A model generated the notes under the pieces. That model saw nothing but the letters and a program-made list of their open reading frames with translations, had not been told where the DNA came from and did no database searches. This document shows positions 11,210 to 21,317 of a stretch of DNA of 64,000 nt, in pieces; within the stretch, counting starts at the first letter, position 1; each line of letters starts with the position of its first letter. Origin of the DNA: Arion vulgaris (Eukaryota > Mollusca > Gastropoda > Stylommatophora > Arionidae); the NCBI GenBank assembly GCA_020796225.1, contig CM036764.1:28993450-29057449 (forward strand), given 5' to 3'. The position numbers and the translations under genes are program-made.

Positions 11210-11835
11210 TGATGTTATAGCCCACCTTCTGCTTATTCTCCTATAGGATAGCAACTTCTGAGCTGATCATCACCCTTCTCATACCTTGATTATATGTTTG
11301 CACAGGTGTTGGAAGGTCAACAGTGACCCTGCCACCTACAGTCCGTCTTTGTGTTGTTGTCATTGTAGGTTGACAGTTATTGCCAGAAACAGGCCACTAA
11401 ATTTACAATCTGTCTCATTTGATATTCAGATTTTTTAAGCATCAATGCTTATAAGTCAGTAGACCATCCCTCTGACGGGCGATGTTGAAACACAATGTTT
11501 ACCTATATAGATCTTCAGTTAATTTGATGCTGGAGAAATAATTATCAAAGTAAAAACGACTACGTTTGTCAAAAGGGCTGTCAATTGTAGTGATAACATG
11601 GTGCCCTAACCCATCTTTCATTTGTATTTCGGACTTTCCTGTTTAAACTTTAAAGTTATACAGATATCCAGAATGCGGATCAGCTGGCACAAAATTTCTA
11701 TTCCCACAGAGAGATTTATTTTTGATGTACTGCCTTCCAGTAAAATCAACCATGGCTTCATCAATACTTATATCTTGTTCAGGCCTTAATAACTCTCTGG
11801 GCGATCAAACTTTGGCCACTACAGGACTGAGAGGT
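11210..11835 (-). pseudogene. Dead piggyBac transposase, catalytic core
   Basis: Read on the minus strand, the order is ISIDEAMVDFTGR (around the first catalytic Asp), then FVPADPHSGYLYNFKV-stop-TGK, then GLGHHVIT, then RSRFYFDNYFSSIKL (second catalytic Asp). After a damaged stretch comes VQTYNQGMRRV, matching the YNxxMGGVD segment with its catalytic Asp lost. Internal stops and frameshifts show it is inactive. Terminal inverted repeats were not located. It is the only catalytic-core piggyBac sequence seen in a window with several TTAA-flanked non-autonomous elements. Confidence 0.85.
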
Positions 11836-12600
11836 TAAGATATGAAATGGGAGGAAACATTGCAGGATAAAGTCTTCACTATCAGTTTTCTATGGTGACA
11901 AGTGAGATGGGTTGCCTCCATCGATCCAGTTGTCAGCAGAAGGTCCTCACAGATTTTTCACAATTTCTCCATTTTAGTCTCATTGGGGCCATGTCTGAGA
12001 CCTCACCATTGAAAGGGGACGCATGCATTCCTCAATTTGAACAGTTTTCAGTTTGTGTAGGTGGGCTTGTAATCAGTGGTGTCCTGTGCAGAGCCTAAAG
12101 ATGGTAGCTTAGTAAAAGTGATGTGGCTAATATCATGTTGCACACCTTTACTTCCCAATGTTTTTTTGATACCCAGTTGAGACTGGATCGACCTGAGAGT
12201 ATGGTTGATAAAAATCCAACAAGCGAATGCATTAATGTTATTGCAGTTTTCAGATTTTCTGAAAAATAAGTAAATACAAAACATGGATGGATTGATAATG
12301 AGGTTTATGATACACAGCTGGAGTCAGTTTCTATGTTAACATTTGCATGACAAATATGCACATGTCATGGATCTTTCCACAACAGCATTTTAATATTAAT
12401 ATCAATGCAAGAGCAATCACTTGCTTCATAATGGAAATATACATGGATATGTTCTGATGTAAGTATGTTTGAGTTGACAGCAGTAATCAGATAACTAGCT
12501 CACTGAGTGAAGATACAGAATTGGTCATCTCATCTTCAAATGATAAGACCCACTATTGTGAAGTTTATAACAATTCAATCTTCTACAGTGCTATCTTCTA
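11836..12600. other. Unassigned stretch upstream of the dead piggyBac core
   Basis: On the minus strand this is where the N-terminal part of the piggyBac transposase would lie. Short open pieces exist (for example 12048-12284), but no motif is clear enough to call. Confidence 0.3.
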
Positions 12601-12855
12601 TCGTGAGCGTCTGTAGCTCAAGCGTGTAGTGAGCTCGATCACAGACCCAAGCGTACCTGGTTCAAACCCCACGGTGGGCAAGTTTGGAAGCAAATTCGTT
12701 TCTGTGGGATTTTTACAAAAAAGGTAAAAATAGACCTCACGTTCAGGAAAGCAATGGCAAACTACTGAACGTATAAGTGGTGCCTAGAAAATCAACGACT
12801 GGTTTACTGTGGTTGATGGCTACGTCCTTTGGGATATGCCACGATTTTCATTTTT
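12601..12855 (+). mobile_element. SINE-G copy (tRNA-derived)
   Basis: It has an A-box-like TGTAGCTCAAGCG and a B-box-like GGTTCAAACCC at tRNA spacing, then a body shared with 56135-56390 ('cggtgggcaagtttgga', 'tctgtgggatttttacaaaa', 'gcaatggcaaacta'). It ends in a T-run about 50 bases from the TXNL4A stop codon. Confidence 0.85.
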
Positions 12856-12906
12856 TTTCACAGTGCTATACCACTACACAACACTGGTATTGATTTAAAA
12901 AAAACA

Positions 12907-12912
12907 TTTATT
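12907..12912 (-). promoter_or_regulatory. Candidate TXNL4A poly(A) signal overlapping the stop codon
   Basis: The minus strand reads TAC-TAA-TAAATG. The AATAAA hexamer starts at the second base of the stop codon. If used, the 3' UTR would be only a few tens of bases and would end before the SINE-G copy. Confidence 0.45.
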
Positions 12913-13144
12913 AGTATCTGTATTTCGTTGAGTAATCTTTTGGTGACACCACCAGACCTCTGCCTTTTCTAGCACCTCTGTAAACTGTTTCAACAATGTC
13001 TATAAACTCCTGCACATCCTCCATTGCCCAGTTGATTTTGTTGTTGTTACCTGTTCCCAAGTCAATCATAATATGCTTGTTACGGTAGAAGAACATACAA
13101 GTACAAGGGTCGTACAGTTCGTACATTTTGTTGAAGTCTGGAAC
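12911..13144 (-). CDS. TXNL4A: TXNL4A coding exon 2
   Basis: Codons 66-142 plus TAA at 12913-12911. It carries the conserved GTGNNNKINWA loop and the ETVYRGARKGRGLVVSPKD tail. Confidence 0.98.
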   Translation of the reverse strand, partial: VPDFNKMYELYDPCTCMFFYRNKHIMIDLGTGNNNKINWAMEDVQEFIDIVETVYRGARKGRGLVVSPKDYSTKYRY

Positions 13145-14415
13145 CTGGCAAATAGAAAACAAGCAAATGCTTTGTTGCATTAAATACACATTACTTTAAA
13201 ATACAAACATTGCATTCTTCTTCTTCTTAAGCTTCATATCAACCACTCTGTGTGATCCTAGCCTAAAGAGTGATTGTACATTGTGCCAGTCATGCACCTA
13301 AAAGTAGGCCAGCACATCCGATTTCTGCTATGCTTTTTATTTACTAGAGTAGTTTCCTAGGCCCTACCTCAGTCGCCTTTACAACATGCCTTGTAGGTCG
13401 CAGTGTTACTATTCTTTGCTTCCATCTTGGGGCCCACGGAAACACACAGGTGTGAGTCTCTCTCTCGATCCCCGCCTAGACTGAAGAAACAATTTTTATC
13501 ATGAATTTAGCTTTGCTTTTGGGACCCGTCCTCCATACAGCTTCTTAGAGCTTTGTGTTATCTGGAAAAGTTTCTTTTCTCAGGGCTGCTAACAGTTGGC
13601 AGTCTTGCAGTATTGCTCTGCTGTCATGTCTGCTTTTTCACAGTGGCACAGGTGTGAGTCTGACAACTGTGAGACACCAATCTTGTGGTAATGTGCACAT
13701 TAAATAAGGAAATGAATTAAAGTAGAAAGTGTTAGACCTGTGTACTTTTCATGGATGGAAGCAGCATAAAAGTTATAATAATAAAAATATCTGAACATTA
13801 AAATATGTATTGCCTTTTTTGAAAAACAGCATGAGCTTGATTGAAAGATACCAAGAGATGGCATGTAAGTAGTCACATAATTGACAAACAAGCCAGAAAG
13901 CAGATCTTATACAACCAACCATTTATGTGGAGATATTACATGATCTGATACATCAAACTATTAGAGAACAAGTCTAAAGCATGATTGATCATTGCACAGA
14001 ATTTTACCCATATGGCTGGTCCTCTTTGCAAAATGGCAGCTACCTGCAAGAGTATTGCACAAAGCAAGAACTCCTGCAACATTCCTAGGGGTTCTGGAGA
14101 AAATGCACTTGTGAACAGAACAATGCAGTCCTGATTCCAACCCACTGACCTTCGGCGCAAGCGAAACCACTTAGACACCTATTTTTTATTATTTATTAGA
14201 GAACAAGTAAACATCTTTACCTCAGTAATATCGACAAGGTACACAACAGCAAAGTTCTTCATCTTGTCTGCACACTTATACAGTGTCTCATCCATCACCA
14301 TGCAGGTTGGATCCCAATCGTGACCAAAGCGTATAACAACTACCCTGTCCTCCTCTGAAAGTATGGCTTGATCCACCTGCCAGCCATTGTGTAAGTGCTG
14401 AAGCATGTACGACAT
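12911..14415 (-). CDS. TXNL4A: TXNL4A / DIM1, U5 snRNP 15 kDa protein (two coding exons)
   Basis: This thioredoxin-fold subunit of the U5 and U4/U6.U5 snRNPs is needed for pre-mRNA splicing in the nucleus. Exon 1 (14415-14221, 65 codons) begins MSYMLQHLHNGWQVDQAIL and ends YLVDITE. Exon 2 (13144-12911) begins VPDFNKMYELYDPC, contains MIDLGTGNNNKINWAMED and ends in the family's KDYSTKYRY before TAA. The joined product is 142 aa, the usual length of the family, in frame with no break. The donor is GAG|GTAAAG and the acceptor is TTTGCCAG. The intron (~1.08 kb) holds SINE-B and SINE-E copies. A CATTGTAG at 14443 suggests a separate 5' UTR exon upstream. Recognition is by direct similarity to the animal protein and is very firm. 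Confidence 0.98.
13213..13470 (-). mobile_element. SINE-B copy in the TXNL4A intron
   Basis: Minus orientation. The tail CTTCTTCTTCTT begins at 13217. 'ccactctgtgtgatcc', 'gtaggccagcacatccg', 'acatgccttgtaggtcg' and 'tactattctttgcttcc' follow, and the head ends at ~13455. Confidence 0.85.
13960..14185 (-). mobile_element. SINE-E copy in the TXNL4A intron
   Basis: Reversed, it reads a tRNA-like head with GTGGTTTCGC and a damaged B box. Then come CCTAGGAATGTTGCAGGAG, 'cttgctttgtgcaatactctt' and a short tail. It is the same family as 47555-47790 and 57503-57775. Confidence 0.8.
14221..14415 (-). CDS. TXNL4A: TXNL4A coding exon 1
   Basis: ATG at 14415-14413, codons 1-65, phase 0 at the donor GTAAAG (14220). 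It contains FGHDWDPTCMVMDE, where canonical thioredoxins have their active-site CxxC; DIM1 proteins keep one Cys here. Confidence 0.97.
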
Positions 14416-14439
14416 TGTAACTTGTGAAGCTGTCCGTCA

Positions 14440-14446
14440 ATCCTAC
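14440..14446 (-). promoter_or_regulatory. Candidate 3' splice site in the TXNL4A 5' UTR
   Basis: On the minus strand TTTTTCATTGTAG precedes GATTGACGG, 27 bases before the ATG. This is an acceptor-like site with a pyrimidine tract. The first non-coding exon was not located. Confidence 0.4.
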
Positions 14447-15004
14447 AATGAAAAATTAGCTGCAACAATAATAGTAACAACCGCCTCTTGGTTGAGTAGT
14501 CACTTTAATAAGGACTTTTCTTGTTTTTAGGATCTGAGGAATTGGAAAAGAAAGTTGACTTCAGGAAGGATAGACACATAATAACAGGTGTTTGAACATG
14601 CAATATTTTTAATGAACTGAAAACTTGAAAAATCAAATCTGTATCATTTTCACTTTTTGAGAATAAAATCAAACAACATTGTGACAACACTGGCAGGTTT
14701 AAATGCTGTATACGCAGCTTTAAGACATAACTATCTTCATCCTGCATCAATACATGTTGGTAAAATACTGATGGCTGTTACATCAAGATTTTTTATACTT
14801 CAGATAAGGTTCGTGTGGTTTTGTTTGAGCGTCTATCTTGTAAGGGTGCACACTCTAACTGTCTGCATGATCAATATTAGATAAACAAGAAATGTAAAGA
14901 TTTGGAGATTGCATACCATCTTGATTTGGTGCAGGAGTCTTGCTCTCAGGTTAATCCTGAGATGAGCAATGTTTGTGGTGCTCTTTGAATAATTCTATAG
15001 TCAT
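14447..15004. other. Unassigned stretch
   Basis: No repeat partner or domain was recognised. If TXNL4A has a 5' UTR intron, this is part of it. Confidence 0.3.
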
Positions 15005-16095
15005 GGCTGACCTATTCGGAATCATCCTGGTTTCTTGGCTAGTGCGCATGATATGGTAATTGCAGAGCAAAGTGGTGCATACTGAACAACTACTTCCATT
15101 ATGAGGATTGAGGCCTTTACTGCTGTCCATTGGTGGCTCTCCATTTACTGAGGCCATTGCTATTTCTGACTCTCAGTAGCTGCTTTGGAAGATCCAGAAT
15201 GGCAGGTTGCAGTTGAGTGGATGCCTATATAGAGGTTTCCAACCTCCAGAGACTCATGTGGATCTACTGTCCTGGGCATGCAAATATTCGAGCAATGAGA
15301 TAGCAGACAGGCTTGCAGTTGTCAGGGAGTTTAGGATGGATAAAGGGGCGTTTTCAGTCTTTGGGTGAGATATTGTTGGACGAGGATACTAAAACCAATG
15401 TTGAATCAATTACGCCTGAGTGGTTACTGGGGCCCAAACTTGGGGTGTAAAGAATAGAACCACTGTTACCTGCCATGTATGTCGTGAGGCGACTAAGGAG
15501 GTTTGGCTGAAATCGGATGCATGTGTCCGCTAGGAATGCTAACCCGAAACAAATGCTTGCAGAAAACAGATGCACTAGGCAGTAAGGCACAATGGGATAA
15601 CGGATTCTACGTCGCAATCTGCCTTGGAGATATAGCCACGCAGTAAGAATATCAGACCTACCATCACGAGGGTGGCCAAAACTTAACTACGGGAAGAGGT
15701 CAGCACAACGGGAAGCAGAAATCATAGGAATTTTATCCTACAGAACTGCCGCCAGTATGCAGACTTGAGAAGAAAGAGGTGGCCCACTTACACTAGTGCC
15801 CAAGACAAACTGTATGGTGTGGCTGATAATCTGGGGCAGACGGCTGCCATTATTAGAAAAACTGAAATCCCAATCTAGTGAGAATGCAGAAGAATCAATC
15901 CAGCAATTTAAGGGGTTTGGAACTATCCGTTGTACAAGTAGAGCTGGTTGCTTGAGGGGCAGTGAGGAGTGTTTAACCAGCGAACCACAGAAACTATCAG
16001 CATGCATAACCTTCTACATCTGTTGAGGGAGACTAAGCACCTATGGGTCTGCCTAGAGTGCGGTGATGTAAGTTCAATAACCAATAGCTATTATT
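15005..16095 (+). mobile_element. LINE-alpha 3' fragment, interrupted by SINE-A2
   Basis: Homologous to 26350-26965. It has 'ttcttggctaatgcgcatgg', 'gcgaagtgggg.atac', the RNase H segment encoding YCPGHA, then 'gatgttgaatcgat'. At 15411-15891 a SINE-A2 element interrupts it. It resumes at 'gcaatttaag' and ends at ~16085 with 'gtaagttcaataaccaatag'. The frame is destroyed. Confidence 0.8.
15411..15891 (+). mobile_element. SINE-A2 chimera (SINE-A head, LINE-derived tail)
   Basis: It starts CGCCTGAGTGGTTACTGGGGC, the SINE-A head. It follows SINE-A through 'gaaatcggatgcatgtgtcc' and then switches to a different body. The end encodes CRQYADLRRKRWPTYTSAQD, which resembles the LINE-gamma zinc-knuckle tail. 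It finishes GCAGAAG. Flanking direct repeats GAATCAAT (15403-15410 and 15892-15899) fit a target-site duplication within LINE-alpha. Confidence 0.8.
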
Positions 16096-16849
16096 ACTAT
16101 TACTGAAAAGAAAATAGTAAGAATGACAATTTTAATTTACATAGTAACACATAGTGACAATCACAGAGAAAAAGTATCGCCGACTCGACTGTTCCAGTCT
16201 CTTAAAATATGTTATTATACAGTTTGAGTTATATACATTCAATAAACACTAAACATTTAGCAACATTATATTTGGACATGTCTTTCACAGTTCAGACCTG
16301 GCTTGCAAGCGTCGAGTTGCTGCTGACTAGAGACTTGTGAAGAGACACCCAAGTCGGGAAGATAGTAGATAGTTCGTAGACGAGTTGTGGTGTGAAGAGT
16401 CGTGTCGACACTCACTGTAGTGTAAGTTGGCGTATGGCGGTATGGTACTTCGTGCAGTAAACGTAGACTGGAGTGCCGAGAAAGTCAAATTATTGAGCTA
16501 CTTAACAACATCCACGCGAAATATATACATATCTAGCATATGTGCCAGATAATCTTTTCCGGCACAACTGTCTTGCTATAATTACTACTAGAATAAACAG
16601 ACGCCGAACAGTTAAAAATTAAAACCATCGGTTAAAGTTGTCTTCTAGTGATGTGCAAATAGTGAGTATTCGATACTCGAATACCAAATACTTTCGGTAG
16701 CGGAAGTAAAGAGTTCATATAACAGTATTCACAAAATAGATGAGACTGCAGTAAAACTATTTGATTGGCAAAACACGTAATCACAAAGTACTGTAGTTTT
16801 ACAAATTACAAAAACAATGACAAAATACAGCAACGTTTCGACCAACAAG
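16096..16849. other. Unassigned stretch
   Basis: 16,300-16,480 is less AT-rich than its surroundings. It could be a fragment of an LTR or a promoter, but nothing specific supports either. Around 16,830 a 'gtttcgaccaacaaggcctttata' block recurs in altered form at 24,345 and 62,775, so a low-copy dispersed repeat is possible. Confidence 0.25.
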
Positions 16850-16960
16850 GCCTTTATAACAAAGTATTTGCGATTCATAGCCAACAAATCATGGACAGAA
16901 AAAAGAAAGAACACTGATGTCTTGAACGAACTGAATGTTAAAGAGAATTGGCTGATAAAC
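16850..16960 (+). mobile_element. LINE-epsilon, upstream piece of a split copy
   Basis: The plus strand encodes SWTEKRKNTDVLNELNVKENW and then 'ggctgataaac'. The LINE-epsilon copy at 49285-49984 has these same residues directly before YRKITYFGHIKRH. Here that continuation appears only at 19405, so later insertions seem to separate the two pieces. Confidence 0.6.
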
Positions 16961-17022
16961 TTCTTCTTCTTCCAAAGTTTTCAGACATCGATTTGTATAC
17001 TTTTAAATTAGTTAGTGGTCAA

Positions 17023-17170
17023 TCGGATGCACTGTCCTAAACGTGTAAGTCTATGCGCTTAGGGCCTACAAACAATGTGCAACGTATACACGTTCTTGGC
17101 AAAGATCAAACATATCACAAGAGTGATTAAAGTTGATCGTAAAGAACGAACGCAAGAAGAAGAGAAGAAG
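17023..17170 (+). mobile_element. SINE-A, 5'-truncated, with target-site duplication
   Basis: It starts inside the SINE-A body at 'tcggatgcac' and runs to the AAGAAGAAGAG tail. GTTAGTGGTCAA at 17011-17022 is repeated at 17170-17181. Confidence 0.8.
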
Positions 17171-17299
17171 TTAGTGGTCAACCGGAGTCTATGTACATCT
17201 CCGTATAGCTTGTCTTGGACTGATATGGGAGATTGGCATGTGTTTTCTCTCTGTTCCGTGATAGTTGGACATTCTTGCGTATGTGTGTCTCTGTCACCC

Positions 17300-19070
17300 G
17301 TGCCTCCGTAGTCGCATAGATGTCCAGCGGGAAGGCACCGGATGCGGACTCAATACCAACCGAAGTCTACAAAGAAGGAGGGCCCATGCTGATGCTAAAA
17401 TTGATAGCGTTATTTACATCCACTTGGTGCAACGAACGTGTGCCACAGGAACAAAGGATGCCACTATTGTCCACCTGTACAAGCGGAAAGGAAACCGCCA
17501 GGCCTGCGATAATCACAGGGGATCTCCCTCCTGTCAATTGCTGGCAAAATACTGGCCAGAGTCCTCCTCAATCGATTAATCGATCACCTGGAACAGGACT
17601 TACTCCCTGAGACCCAATGTGGCTTCAGAGCAGGTCGTGGAACAGCAGACATGATATTTGCTGCTCGTCAATTACAGGAAAAATGCCAAGAGCAGCACCG
17701 TAACCTTTACATGGTCTTTGTCGATCTGACGAAGGCTTTCGACACGGTCAACAGAGAGGTATATTGAAAATCATGGAAAAAATTTGGATGCCCAGTGAAA
17801 TTCATTAAGATCGTCCAACAGTTTCACGAGGGCATGATGGCACGTGTACTTGACGAAGGGAGCTGTCGGAAGCCTTCCATGTCACCAACGGCGTCAAACA
17901 GGCTGCATTACTGGCCCAACACTCTTCAGCATGATGTTTGCTGCCATGCTCACGGATGTCTTTGGGAAGGCGACGAACATGGGGTAAAGATTAGATACAG
18001 GACAGACGGTAATCTATTCAATCTTCGGAGGTTAAAATCCTTCACCAAAGTAAAAGAATCAACTATCTCAAACCTGTTGTTTGCTGATGACTGCGCCCTC
18101 GCTACCAACTCTGCGGAAGAAATGCAGACTTACATGGACAAGTTCTTAATGGCCTGTGATAGGTTTGGCCTCACCATTAACACCAAAAAACAGAGGTCAT
18201 GTTCCAGCCCGCCCTAGAGAACAGTATTACGATCCAGTCATCAACATTAAACACCAGCGTCTCCAGTCAACGACAACTTTGTTATCTTGGCAGCCTCCTA
18301 TCAAGATCGGCAAATATAGATTCTGAGGTCAACAATAGGATATCCAAAGCCTGTGCTGCGTTCGGAAGGTTACGTGTCACTGTGTGGGAACGGAAGGGGA
18401 TAAGCATAGTCACAAAGCTGAAAGTTTACCAGGCCATAGTGCTAACCACGCTGCTGTACACAAGCGAGACATGGACAGTATATAGCAGACACGCAAGAAA
18501 ATTAAACCATTTCCACACAAGCTGTCTACGCAGAATACTAAAAATAAACTGGCAGGACAAAATTCCAGACAGCGAGTCCTCACAAGAGCAAAGATCCCAA
18601 GCGTCAACACCCTGTGCAGAAGGCCCAAGTGAGATGGGTCGGTCACGTTGCTCGGATGCCTGATAAACGCATCCCAAAACAGTTGATGTATGGCGAGCTT
18701 GAAGGGGGCAGACGATTAGCTGGTGGACAGAAAAAACGCTTTAAAGACACACTTAAAGTGTCTCTGAAATGCTTCGATATAGACAATACGTGCTGGGAAT
18801 CCGTTGCGCAAGATCGCCAAATGTGGCGCTGTAACAACAAAGAGGAACCCGAATAGCTGAGAATCATCGTATTGTTGAGTCACAGAGAAAACGAGCAGCA
18901 CGAAAAGACAGAGCACACAACACGCACATGTCTAACCTTGATCATGTATGCCCCACCTGTGGTCAGGGATTCTGTTCTAGGATTGGACTCTACAGTCACC
19001 TCCGCACACACGAGAGGTGCAACAGCACACGTCTGAGATTGTTGTCATCATCGCTTGCGATGGACGGCTA
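17300..19070 (+). mobile_element. LINE-delta, reverse transcriptase to 3' end (dead)
   Basis: Segments in order are GKAPDADSIPTEVYKEGG (17320), FRAGRGTADMIFAARQLQ (17620), MVFVDLTKAFDTVNRE (RT motif A, ~17710) and SNLLFADDCALATNS (catalytic FADD box, ~18075). GLTINTKK, CYLGSLLSRSA and TLLYTSETWTVY follow, and then the C-terminal VRWVGHVARMPDKRIPKQLM (18625). A C2H2 finger, CPTCGQGFCSRIGLYSHLRTH, comes last (~18945-19015). The 3' end is a TA microsatellite (19069-19087). The reading frame shifts several times, so it is inactive; the endonuclease half is missing. It is non-LTR, of the RTE-like type with a terminal finger, but the clade is not certain. Confidence 0.9.
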
Positions 19071-19124
19071 TATATATATATATATATTGTGTCTCTGTCA
19101 TCTTGCTGGTGCCACATGTACATA

Positions 19125-19372
19125 TTGGCCTCTTCTTCTTTGCGTTCGTTCTTTACGACCAATTTTAATCACTCTTTGTGATATGTTTGATCTTTGCCAA
19201 GAACGTGTATACGTTACACATTGGTTTGGTAGGTCCCTAAACGCATAGACTTTTACACGTTTAAGACATGTGCATCCGATTTCAGCCAAACCTCCTTAGT
19301 CACCTCTTATGACATGCGTGGCAGGTAGCAATGGTTCTATTCTTTACACCCAAATTTGGGCCCCGGTAACCA
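19125..19372 (-). mobile_element. SINE-A copy
   Basis: Minus orientation. TTCTTCTTTGCGTTCGTTC tail, 'aattttaatcactctttgtgatatg', 'cgtgtatacgtt', 'tccgatttcagccaaacctcc', 'gcctcttatgacatgcgtgg', and the head 'ccggtaaccattcggg'. Nearly full length. Confidence 0.9.
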
Positions 19373-19404
19373 TTCGGGTGAACATATGGGCCTATTTTAT
19401 ACTT

Positions 19405-19666
19405 GTTAAACAGATAGGCAACATAATATACAGAAAAATTAGGTACTTTGAAGTTTGGTCACATCAAGTGTCACGATGGCCTGGAGAGAACAATACTAGA
19501 GGGCAGGGTCCCAGGACACATAGGCAGACCAAGAAGAAGATGGCTACAAGATATTAAAGAAACCATGAATATGACCATCGACGAAGTGGGTGAACTGAAT
19601 AGAGACAGAGTGAATTTCAGATTCGCTGCAAAGAGAGCAGCGTCCTATAAAGGATACGCACCTTGA
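19405..19666 (+). mobile_element. LINE-epsilon, downstream piece of a split copy
   Basis: The plus strand encodes DGLERTILEGRVPG, GRPRRRWLQDIKETMNMT and DEVGELNRDRVNFR, ending SYKGYAP-stop. This is nearly the same C-terminus as in the minus-strand copy at 49285-49984. One frameshift lies at ~19,460. Confidence 0.85.
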
Positions 19667-19866
19667 TGACGAACCAGCAAACTCTAAGTAACGAATACGT
19701 TTTGCAAAAGTAACGAATGATGTTAATACTTAAAAGTGTTTGAACCAAACATCACTAGATAGACGCACGCCTAATTTTCTGCATAGGAGAGTTCGTTGGG
19801 CTCGAAGAAAACAAAATTGGGTTATGAATAAATTAATATCTTTACAACTTTGTAATTATTTAATAC

Positions 19867-20945
19867 GATATCAAGATCACAATGTGAACGACTCGAACGG
19901 GTTCAGAATGAAGGTATGCGTATAGTTCTGGGCTGCACTAGAGATACCCCATTGTGAAGATGAGATATATGCTTGGCCTTCTGTCACTACGCTCCCGTCA
20001 TGCACAAACCAAGGCATATATGCGGGTTACTTCGGATAATAGACATCCACTACACAAGAACACTAATGATGTTAAGGGCACGAGAATCAAGCGTGGCATG
20101 TCGTGGATGGCCCAGGCTGAGAGAACAATTAGCCAGGTGACTACGGTTGCGACTCTACCAAAGGGGAAGAATGGATCCCAACAGATGGTAGCATGGTGAA
20201 CTATCTCAATGTTATCATTACTCTTGGAAAGAGAATGTAGAGATTGGGGCAACATGAAGGCTGATCTCGCAGTTAAGCTGATAGAAGATAATGCAAGGGA
20301 TGATGATGTTGTATATACCGATGGGTCGGTTCAACGTGGTGAGAAATCCGGCTGGGGCTTCTTGGCTAATGCGCATGGTGGGTTGTTGCAGCGAAGTGGG
20401 CATACAGGACCACTACTTCTAGTATGAGGATGGAGGTTGAGGCCGTTACTGCTGCCCTCCATTGGATTTCTGGGACTTCATTTACTGGGGCAGTTGTTGT
20501 ATCTGACTCTCAGTCGATGCTTCACAAGATCCAGAAGGCAGGTTTCGGTATGAGTGGATGTCATCTATAGAAGTTTCGAACCTCCAGCGGCTTACGTGGA
20601 TATACTGTCCCGGCATGCGTGTGTTTACGATAATGAGAGCAGACAGGCTTGCATCGATTGTTGGGGAGTTGAAGATGGATAAGGGGATATTCTTCGGTCT
20701 CTTCGCGACTCTCTGTTGGATGAGGACACTAAAATCGATGTTGAATCGATCAAGCGATTTATCAGTTTGGAGTTACCCGTTGTTCAAGTCGAACTGGATG
20801 CCTGAGAGACAGAGTGAGAGGTGTGTTTAATCAGCGAGCCACAGGAACCATCAGTATGCATACTCTTCGATATCTGTTGGGGAGACTGAGCACCTATGGG
20901 TCTGCCGGAGTGCAATGACGTCAGTTTAGTAACCAATACAATTAT
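19867..20945 (+). mobile_element. LINE-alpha, 5'-truncated copy
   Basis: Very close to 25860-26965. It encodes the RT-to-RNase H linker (RYMLGLLSLRSRHA), RNase H start VYTDGSVQRGEKSGWGFLAN, and SIEVSNLQRLTWIYCPG. Single-base losses break the frame. The 3' end is 'gtcagtttagtaaccaata'. Confidence 0.88.
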
Positions 20946-21077
20946 TTAATTTCACATATTCAAAACACCCCGATGCACGCATATCTCTCTTGGTTTTTGC
21001 AAAATACCATTTAACATGGTAGATCGTTCTGTTGGAATATTTTCTTTGCTCTCATGACATGTCTTTAGATGTTCCGA

Positions 21078-21312
21078 TCGCCCAGTGGTTACAGGGGCCA
21101 AATTTGGGTTGTACAGAATAGAACCACTGTTACCGCCGCATATCGTAATAGGCGACTTAGGGGGTTTGGCTGAAATCGGAAGAACGTGTAGAAGTCTATG
21201 CGTTTAGGGCCTGACCAAACCAATGTACAACGTATACATGTTCTTGCATAGATCAAACTTATCACAAAGTGATTAAAATTGGAATAAAAGAACGAACGCA
21301 GAGATAGAGAGT
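21078..21312 (+). mobile_element. SINE-A copy
   Basis: 'cgcccagtggttacaggggcc', 'agaatagaaccactgttacc', 'cgtaataggcgactta', 'gaaatcgga', 'gtgattaaaattgg', 'gaacgaacgcag'. All modules are present with small deletions. Confidence 0.85.
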
Positions 21313-21317
21313 TACGA

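Noticed and set aside
12601..12675. tRNA gene next to TXNL4A
   Set aside because: The same sequence plus body recurs at 56135-56390. It is the SINE-G head.
16300..16560. CpG-rich promoter for a TXNL4A 5' exon
   Set aside because: Base composition alone is weak, and no donor site could be tied to the 14,443 acceptor.
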